In this document: positions 6,033 through 11,295 of the stretch, piece after piece
Layout: each line of letters starts with the position of its first letter
How positions within the stretch are numbered: the first letter of the stretch is position 1
Notes under the pieces: generated by a model
What the model was told of the DNA's origin: nothing
Database searches by the model: none
The model's input: the letters and a program-made list of their open reading frames with translations, nothing else
Translations under genes and position numbers: made by a program
Assembly (NCBI GenBank): GCA_905200565.1
Contig: CAJKKX010000028.1
Coordinates: forward strand, 1-11,295
Direction: 5' to 3'
Source of the DNA: an uncultured Lachnospiraceae bacterium
GTDB taxonomy: Bacteria > Bacillota_A > Clostridia > Lachnospirales > Lachnospiraceae
DNA length: 11,295 bases

Positions 6033-7411
6033 AGAGATATGATGAAAAGGAAATGAAACGGATTCTGAAACAGGAACTGGAGCTGCCGAAGGAGGTAAAC
6101 GACAAAGTCTATGAAGCATATGGAAAATTAAGCGGAAAGACATATCAGGCGGCTTCTGCCCGTTCGTTTCGAAAATGGGTTCTTGTGGGAACGGCAGCAG
6201 CTATGTTTGCGGTAACATCTCTGGGGGTTCTGGCGGCAAATGGATTTTTTACCAAGCAGGTAACAGAACAGGGAGAGCATCTTTCTTATGAGTTTGATAT
6301 GAATTATGAACTGACGCCGTATGAAGTAAAGGTAACGCCGGAATATATTCCGGAAGGGTATACAGAGTTTGAAGAGGGAAAATATGATAAGGACGGTCAG
6401 CATAAAAATGGAATCTCGATCTGCGGCGTCAATGCGGCATGGATGGCAAATCAGGAGGCCCTGCTGGACGTGGATGGTGTGAAGTCTCTGGAGAAAACAA
6501 CGCTGAATGATATGGAAGCCCATGTTTTGACGCTGAATTTTGACACGGAAAGAAGCCAGCATTCGTTTGATAAGAGAATCTATCTGTTTAATCCGGAAGA
6601 GGGCTACATGGTCGTGGTGTATGGCGGAAACGATATTTCGGAGGAGGAACTGAAAAAAGTTGCCAGCCATCTGAAGGTCGAGGTGGATGAGAGCCAGCCG
6701 CTGGAGTATGTGGATACCGATCTCAAAGAAAAGCAGGATGCGGCCGATGCGGAATGGGATTCGCATCAGGCAGAGGTAAGAGAGAAGGGAGCGGACGCCA
6801 GCCAGGTGGTACAGATGGGAGAAGCTCTTCCGTCCAAAGATGGAGAAGAGGTAGAAATAACCGTTGTCAGTGCAAAAATTGCGGAGTCTTTGTCCGATTA
6901 TGAAAAAGAGAACTTCTTTGATTATGATGGAGAACTGTCCTATTGGGTGAATGAGGATGGAAGCCTGAAGGATTACGACAGGCTGAGCTTTGCTTATGGA
7001 ACAATGGAAGAAATTTCCAGGGAAAAGGCAGGGCAGAAGATTCTGGAAGTGAAGGTTCGGGCGAAGAATCTTTCCGATGAAGTTGTGGATTACTGGGCGG
7101 CCGCAGGAACGCTTTGCCGGATGAGCAGGCAGGAAAATGGAACCTATCGCTATCCGGACGTCTATACGGAGGCACTGGATATGGATCACGGCCTGATCCA
7201 AAGCGAAAGAAGCGCAGTCTACTTTGACCAGCCGCAGCACACCGGAGAGGACAGGAACCATTTCTTTTTCCGTGATATGCAGCCTGGCGAGACACTGGAA
7301 TATACGCTGCTGTATGTGGCAGATGAGGATATGCTGGATGAATTATATCTGAATTTTAATAGTACGGGAGAATATGAAAATGATCTCTTTGTGAAAATGG
7401 ATGTAAAATAG
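6029..7411 (+). CDS. Membrane-anchored putative anti-sigma factor with large extracellular region
   Basis: A 460-aa protein with a short cytoplasmic part (1-49, charged, suited to bind the sigma factor), one membrane segment (about 50-70, KWVLVGTAAAMFAVTSLGVL) and some 390 residues outside the cell. The first extracellular part has the TPEYIPEGYTEFEEG pattern typical of DUF4367-like anti-sigma sensor domains. The C-terminal half (from about 255) looks like a beta-rich Ig/DUF4352-like domain with many aromatic and acidic residues. The ATG at 6029 follows AGGAGG (6014-6019) by 9 nt and overlaps the sigma stop; an earlier in-frame ATG at 6008 lacks such a site. No zinc-binding HxxxCxxC motif is present, so it is not a ZAS-type anti-sigma. 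Role as an anti-sigma is inferred from position and topology; the signal sensed is unknown. Confidence 0.82.
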   Translation: MKRYDEKEMKRILKQELELPKEVNDKVYEAYGKLSGKTYQAASARSFRKWVLVGTAAAMFAVTSLGVLAANGFFTKQVTEQGEHLSYEFDMNYELTPYEVKVTPEYIPEGYTEFEEGKYDKDGQHKNGISICGVNAAWMANQEALLDVDGVKSLEKTTLNDMEAHVLTLNFDTERSQHSFDKRIYLFNPEEGYMVVVYGGNDISEEELKKVASHLKVEVDESQPLEYVDTDLKEKQDAADAEWDSHQAEVREKGADASQVVQMGEALPSKDGEEVEITVVSAKIAESLSDYEKENFFDYDGELSYWVNEDGSLKDYDRLSFAYGTMEEISREKAGQKILEVKVRAKNLSDEVVDYWAAAGTLCRMSRQENGTYRYPDVYTEALDMDHGLIQSERSAVYFDQPQHTGEDRNHFFFRDMQPGETLEYTLLYVADEDMLDELYLNFNSTGEYENDLFVKMDVK

Positions 7412-7424
7412 AGCAGGCAGAAAG

Positions 7425-7474
7425 TATAAAAAACATGGGGAGGTGCAGATATATTTTGCACGGCCCCATGTTTT
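7425..7474. terminator. Bidirectional terminator between convergent genes
   Basis: AAAACATGGGG (7430-7440) pairs perfectly with CCCCATGTTTT (7464-7474), with an inner GTGCA/TGCAC stem. T runs follow on the plus strand (TTTTCT) and, more strongly, on the minus strand (TTTTTTATAC). It lies between the anti-sigma gene and the convergent deacetylase gene and can serve both. Confidence 0.9.
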
Positions 7475-7507
7475 CTATGTACAGAGACGGGAAGAGGAGA
7501 ACAGGTT

Positions 7508-8332
7508 TCAGGACGGAAACGCTGAGATGAGCTGATCGAGCGTTTTGAACGTGTACCCCATTTCCTCCCATTTCGTCAGAAGTTCATCGAGAATCTGAGC
7601 GTTGGTGCTGGAAGTATTGTGCAGAAGCACAACGGCGCCCGGATGGATGCGGCCCAGAAGCTTTTCGAAGGCTTCCTCAGGGGTCGGCTGCTGATCCTGA
7701 TACCAGTCTACATAGGCCAGGCTCCAGAAAAATGTGTGATACCCCAGGTCTTTCGCCATCTGGAGATTTTCTGTGCTGTATTTTCCCTGAGGAGGGCGGT
7801 AATATTTCACCATATCTTTTCCCGTGATCTCTTTATAAAGGGATTCGACATCCGCAAGCTCTTTTAAAAACGCTTCTTTGGTCGAGATTTTCGACATGTC
7901 GGGATGATGATAGGTATGATTGCCGACCGTGTGGCCTTCCTCTGCCATTCTTTTAATTAAATCAGGACATTCCTTTACAAAGGCGCCTACCGTGAAAAAG
8001 GTGGCGGATACCTTATGCTTTTTCAGGGTGTCCAGTATCATGGGGGTATTTCCGTTTTCATAACCACAGTCAAAGGTGAGATAAATGACTTTTTCCTCCG
8101 TATCCTCGGCATAATACGCATCATACTGGCTAAGCTCCTGAAAAGAAGCGTTTGCTACCGGCGGCTGTCCATCCTCCTGAAAACTTAAACCCCAGTTATC
8201 GGCTTCCGGATAAATGGCGGCATTTGAAGCAGCGGGGGAGAACTGTCGGGCGGCCAGACGTCCGGCGAAAAAGGCGAAGAAAAAAAGAAGGGCTATCCCT
8301 GCCAGTTTAAAGAATTTTTCTTTGTTTATCAA
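7508..8332 (-). CDS. pdaA: PdaA-type polysaccharide (peptidoglycan) deacetylase
   Basis: A carbohydrate esterase family 4 (NodB-fold) enzyme of 274 aa that removes acetyl groups from amino sugars. The closest match from memory is PdaA, which deacetylates N-acetylmuramic acid on the way to muramic delta-lactam in spore cortex. An N-terminal membrane anchor (about 10-29) places the catalytic domain outside the membrane. The motifs are TFDCGYENG (D88), HTYHH with H139 and H143, RPPQG (179-183), FFWSLAYVDW (201-210) and LLHN with H238. Motif 1 has Cys where chitin deacetylases have a second Asp and Bacillus PdaA has Asn. The start is TTG at 8332, supported by an AGGAGA about 9 nt upstream. It follows the AraC gene by 74 nt on the same strand. 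A spore-cortex role is inferred only from family resemblance. Confidence 0.85.
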   Translation of the reverse strand: MINKEKFFKLAGIALLFFFAFFAGRLAARQFSPAASNAAIYPEADNWGLSFQEDGQPPVANASFQELSQYDAYYAEDTEEKVIYLTFDCGYENGNTPMILDTLKKHKVSATFFTVGAFVKECPDLIKRMAEEGHTVGNHTYHHPDMSKISTKEAFLKELADVESLYKEITGKDMVKYYRPPQGKYSTENLQMAKDLGYHTFFWSLAYVDWYQDQQPTPEEAFEKLLGRIHPGAVVLLHNTSSTNAQILDELLTKWEEMGYTFKTLDQLISAFPS

Positions 8333-8406
8333 TGAAAAGAATCTCCTGTGTCCGTTTCTTTCTAAATTCTATGGAATGTTTTGGTAAAATATGAAAGACG
8401 GAGCCT

Positions 8407-9309
8407 TTAATCGCCTGTTTTTCTTTCCGAAAGCGCCTTGATGGAAGAGGCATACTCGGAAGGAGACATCCCTGTAAGCTTCTTAAACTGCCTGGAAAAG
8501 TAGTGTACGGAAGAGTAGCCCAGCTTTTCCGCAATCTGAGAGAAATTCAGATGATGTTCACGGATGAGCTGTTTCGCCCGGTCGATTTTTAGCTGGGAAA
8601 AATAATTGATAACGCCGCTGTTCGTTTGCTCACGGAAAAGCTTCTGAAGCTGGGAAGAACCGACGAGATTTGCATGACAAATATCTTCGATCGAAAGGTG
8701 TTCTTCTACATGTTCTTCCAGGTAAGACAGAATCCGTGTATAAATCTGTGAATCGTTCGCTTTCTTGACAGATTTCGCAGGCAGGAGGGCAGGCTGATGC
8801 TCCTGACAGCGCCGGTACATCAGAAGAAAAAACTGTTCCAGATACAGACGGATGAGCTGCTCCGAGGCAAAAGGAGACGGCGTCCGGCGCTCAAGCTGCT
8901 GCAAATAGGGATTATCCAGCGGGGAAGAAAAGCATTTCCGTGCTTCCGTGATGATCTCTGCCAGAAGATTCTGTTCAACCGCGGTAAGAGTCAGGATTTT
9001 ATCACGAAAAAAATCCATACAGGGAGAAGAACAGTGAAAAGCCATAACGACCAGATTGGGGGCGATTCTCCCGTTTGCTTTCAACTCATGGAATTCATTT
9101 GGTTTGTGAAAAATAATTTCTCCTTTGCGCAGGGTGTGCGGGACGCCGTCGGCGGTTACTTCCACTTCCCCTTTATCCATATAGCAGAATTCCCAGAAAT
9201 CATGGGATTCTCCTTCGAAAGAAAAATTACTCATATATTCAAAATAATGGATGGACACAATCCGTTCAATACAGATGTCGGTCCTTAAAAAAGTACTTAC
9301 ATAAGACAT
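8407..9309 (-). CDS. AraC-family transcriptional regulator
   Basis: A 300-aa one-component regulator. Residues about 10-95 form a cupin-like sensor (GESHDFWEF near 33-41, then LRKGEIIFHKPNEFHEL), the usual sugar- or small-molecule-binding part. The C-terminal part has two helix-turn-helix motifs, about 205-226 and 254-277, ending in the family signature (GYSSVHYFSRQFKKLTGMSP). This type usually activates genes for uptake and breakdown of a glycan or sugar. The gene is divergent from a secreted glycosidase, with about 260 bp between them, so that gene is a likely target. ATG at 9309 is preceded by an AGGGTGATCTT stretch that is a moderate ribosome binding site. The deacetylase gene follows in the same direction. 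Confidence 0.92.
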   Translation of the reverse strand: MSYVSTFLRTDICIERIVSIHYFEYMSNFSFEGESHDFWEFCYMDKGEVEVTADGVPHTLRKGEIIFHKPNEFHELKANGRIAPNLVVMAFHCSSPCMDFFRDKILTLTAVEQNLLAEIITEARKCFSSPLDNPYLQQLERRTPSPFASEQLIRLYLEQFFLLMYRRCQEHQPALLPAKSVKKANDSQIYTRILSYLEEHVEEHLSIEDICHANLVGSSQLQKLFREQTNSGVINYFSQLKIDRAKQLIREHHLNFSQIAEKLGYSSVHYFSRQFKKLTGMSPSEYASSIKALSERKTGD

Positions 9310-9316
9310 AAGATCA

Positions 9317-9392
9317 CCCTGTTTCCTTTTTTGTATGGCATGATAATATATTATACTATTAGCTTAGAGTAAAATCAATAGTGCAAACAGGG
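9317..9392. repeat. 8-bp inverted repeats flanking the AraC promoter
   Basis: CCCTGTTT (9317-9324) and AAACAGGG (9385-9392) are perfect inverted repeats bracketing the -10 and -35 of the AraC gene. The left arm overlaps that gene's ribosome binding site region; the right arm lies upstream of its -35. They could be regulator half-sites, or chance. Confidence 0.35.
9350..9378 (-). promoter_or_regulatory. Promoter of the AraC-family gene
   Basis: On the minus strand TTGATT (9373-9378) and a perfect TATAAT (9350-9355) are 17 bp apart. The -10 lies in the palindrome ATAATATATTAT (9343-9354). The transcript would start about 35 nt before the ATG. Confidence 0.8.
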
Positions 9393-9449
9393 AAAAAGAT
9401 TGTGTCAATATAGAAAATATACAGGAATTACAACGTCAGACATTTTCAA

Positions 9450-9481
9450 AGCTCAAAAGCTCAAAAATAAGCTCAAAAATA
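9450..9481 (+). repeat. Short direct-repeat array upstream of the glycosidase promoter
   Basis: Two exact 12-bp units, AGCTCAAAAATA at 9458-9469 and 9470-9481, are preceded by a truncated unit AGCTCAAA at 9450-9457. The array ends 12 bp before the -35 hexamer, the place where an activator such as an AraC protein would bind. A binding role is inference. Confidence 0.6.
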
Positions 9482-9493
9482 AACAAAAAAGGA

Positions 9494-9522
9494 TTGTCTG
9501 GCAGTAGAAAAAATGGTATAAT
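9494..9522 (+). promoter_or_regulatory. Promoter of the GH123-like gene
   Basis: TTGTCT (9494-9499) and a perfect TATAAT (9517-9522) are separated by 17 bp, with a TGG just before the -10. The leader to the ATG is about 40 nt, with AAGGAGGA at 9553-9560. Confidence 0.85.
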
Positions 9523-9569
9523 ATTAACAATACTTTGGAATTCGGAGTAAAAAAGGAGGAAAAGAAAAA

Positions 9570-11295
9570 ATGGGAAAGACAGCAAAAAAATTGCTCTGTG
9601 TGATGATGGCTTTGCTTTTGGCGTTACCGTTCCAGATGATAACGGTTCGCGCGGCAGAAGCAGATGAAATCACAACATTGAAAGCGAATGTTGTGGATGA
9701 GCAGTCGTTTAATTATTTCAGCTATACTGCATACAGCGGGAAATCATGGACATTAAACGCGGATGAGTCTTATGTGGATCTTGGAACTTCGGACAGCAGG
9801 GCCGAAGAGTGTTACTATGAAATTCATTTTCGGGGAAATGGCATTCGGGTGTATGCGATAAAAGCTTCCGTGCATGGTAAAGTCAGATTCACGGTAGACG
9901 GGGCGAACAGCCAGGATGTGGATTTGTATAATAGCTCACGAATAACTGAGAAGGTGTTTGAGGCCAGCGGTCTTTCCGAAGGCGATCATGTGCTGAAGGC
10001 GGTAACTCTGCCGGAAAAGTCGGGAAGTAAGATCGTAAATCAGGTAGCTTATGCGGAGATCATCCATCAGCCATATACAGGAGGAACTCCGAATCTTGGA
10101 GGAAGTATTGAGGATACAAACACACAGTATACGCAGGATCGTTACAGCGAGATCGCTGCAAGGAATACGACATCTGCCAGTCTGACGGCATGGAAAAATG
10201 ATAAGGCTGTCAGTGAACTGGTACTTTATTCTAAAAATTGCAGCCTGACAAATGTCCGTATTGAGGCGAGCGATCTGACAAATGGCAGTGATATGATTTC
10301 AAAGGACAATGTAACTGCAACATTTATAAAATCTACAAAAGCATATAATGGCAGCTATCTGGGCTATGGAAGTACGACCAGAGAAGTGCCGGCGGCTACC
10401 GGGGCAAACAGGAGCGAGGCGTCGGATATTCTTTATCAGACATCGCCGATAGATATAGGATTTCAGAAGCTTCAGCCGGTTTGGGTGGAATTCAATATTC
10501 CAAAAGACGCCAGGGCAGGAAATTATACCGGAACGCTGAAAGCGACAGCGGACGGCATTGAGCAGCCGCTTACCTTTACGTATCAGGTGACCGTACAGAA
10601 CGCCACACTGCCGGATATTGAGGAAATGGCCGGTACTTTTGATGTGGAGCTGTGGCAGTATCCGTACAGCAGCGCGGAATATTACGGTGTCACGCCATTT
10701 TCAGCGGAGCATCTTGAGATTATGCGTTCTTCTATGCTGAAATATAAGGAGGTCGGCGGACATGCGATTACGGCGACGATCCTGGAGGAAGCATGGAACG
10801 GACAGACTTACAGTGCGAATGACGTGCATTATCCGTCCATGATTAAATGGACAAAGAACAGCGACGGCAGTTTCAGCTATGATTATACAGATTTTGACAA
10901 ATGGGTTGAATTCTGCAAATCTCTGGGAATCGGAGATAAAATCGTACTGTACAGCATTGCTCCCTGGCATAGTTCCTTTACATACTGGGAGAATGGGACG
11001 CTGAAGTATGAGGCGTTTACAGCGGGAAGTGACAGATATAACACAGTATGGACGGCATTTCTGGAAGATCTGATCGCTCATCTGGAGCAGAAAGGATGGT
11101 TTGAAGAGTCCTATATTGGAATTGATGAGAGAGGATTCAGCCAGGCGGCGTTTGATCTGGTAGATTCTGTGAAAAACAGCCAGGGCGTCAGCCTGAAAAC
11201 GGCAGGCGCAATGGATAATTTTGTAAACAAGAGAGATCTGGCAATGCGTGTGGACGATCTGAATGTCGGTGATAATGCGGCGGCGGCACACCAGG
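9570..11295 (+). CDS. Secreted GH123-like glycoside hydrolase (3' end beyond window)
   Basis: The reading frame is open for 575 codons and runs off the right edge. Residues 1-28 are a signal peptide (basic MGKTAKK, hydrophobic core, likely cleavage after VRA). About 30-165 is a beta-sandwich resembling a carbohydrate-binding module (HGKVRFTVDG, then VFEASGLSEGDHVLKAV). A further beta-rich domain follows, then from about 350 a TIM-barrel-like region (FDVELWQYPYSSAEYYGV, IVLYSIAPWHSSF) and YIGIDERG with adjacent D519-E520. Such an Asp-Glu pair is the catalytic pair of GH123 beta-N-acetylgalactosaminidases, which use substrate-assisted catalysis. The best call is an extracellular enzyme for GalNAc-containing glycans, or a related DUF4091 protein. 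ATG at 9570 follows AAGGAGGA by 9 nt. No LPXTG can be judged, as the C-terminus is missing. Confidence 0.82.
   Translation, partial: MGKTAKKLLCVMMALLLALPFQMITVRAAEADEITTLKANVVDEQSFNYFSYTAYSGKSWTLNADESYVDLGTSDSRAEECYYEIHFRGNGIRVYAIKASVHGKVRFTVDGANSQDVDLYNSSRITEKVFEASGLSEGDHVLKAVTLPEKSGSKIVNQVAYAEIIHQPYTGGTPNLGGSIEDTNTQYTQDRYSEIAARNTTSASLTAWKNDKAVSELVLYSKNCSLTNVRIEASDLTNGSDMISKDNVTATFIKSTKAYNGSYLGYGSTTREVPAATGANRSEASDILYQTSPIDIGFQKLQPVWVEFNIPKDARAGNYTGTLKATADGIEQPLTFTYQVTVQNATLPDIEEMAGTFDVELWQYPYSSAEYYGVTPFSAEHLEIMRSSMLKYKEVGGHAITATILEEAWNGQTYSANDVHYPSMIKWTKNSDGSFSYDYTDFDKWVEFCKSLGIGDKIVLYSIAPWHSSFTYWENGTLKYEAFTAGSDRYNTVWTAFLEDLIAHLEQKGWFEESYIGIDERGFSQAAFDLVDSVKNSQGVSLKTAGAMDNFVNKRDLAMRVDDLNVGDNAAAAHQ

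Noticed and set aside
6128..7261. Long minus-strand open frame opposite the anti-sigma gene
   Set aside because: No ribosome binding site or recognisable domain; the plus-strand gene has a coupled start, a membrane segment and a terminator.
9450..9481. CRISPR array
   Set aside because: The units are 12 bp, directly adjacent and without spacers.
10701..11291. Minus-strand open frame of 196 codons at the right edge
   Set aside because: It is antisense to the GH123-like gene, whose frame, signal peptide and ribosome binding site are clear.

Overview
The window looks like the chromosome of an anaerobic, acetogenic Clostridia member, most likely Lachnospiraceae and close to Blautia. I infer this from the acetyl-CoA synthase gene, the style of the LeuC and LeuD proteins, strong AGGAGG ribosome binding sites, TTG and GTG starts, a sigma/anti-sigma pair and a secreted glycosidase typical of gut Firmicutes. 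The species cannot be fixed from the sequence alone.

Layout. (1) 1-1774, minus: acsB, the acetyl-CoA synthase subunit of the Wood-Ljungdahl pathway. Its start is inside the window and its 3' end runs off the left edge. (2) 1775-2157: a divergent intergenic region holding a 134-bp element with terminal inverted repeats and a strong extended -10 promoter for the next operon. (3) 2158-5021, plus: leuC, leuD, a very acidic small protein of unknown function and an alpha/beta hydrolase, tightly spaced like one transcription unit and closed by a strong terminator. (4) 5070-5251: non-coding DNA made almost wholly of nested palindromes, followed by a minus-strand tRNA-Pro(GGG) with its own consensus-like promoter. 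(5) 5508-7411, plus: an ECF sigma factor overlapping a membrane-anchored putative anti-sigma factor by 4 bp, closed by a bidirectional terminator. A partial second copy of the element in region 2 lies just before the sigma gene. (6) 7508-9309, minus: an AraC-type regulator followed by a PdaA-type polysaccharide deacetylase. (7) 9570 to the right edge, plus: a secreted GH123-like glycosidase, truncated by the window end and divergent from the AraC gene. The intergenic region has clear promoters on both strands and a short direct-repeat array.

How the parts fit. acsB makes acetyl-CoA from CO, a methyl group and CoA. LeuCD isomerises isopropylmalate in leucine synthesis. The sigma/anti-sigma pair is a signal-transduction unit with a large extracellular sensor. 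The deacetylase acts on peptidoglycan or a related polymer. The AraC gene and the glycosidase resemble a local regulator with its glycan-degradation target.

The least explained part of the window is the non-coding DNA: the element at 1817-1950 with its half copy at 5416-5486, and the palindrome cluster at 5087-5238. No CRISPR array, phage gene or transposase is visible.
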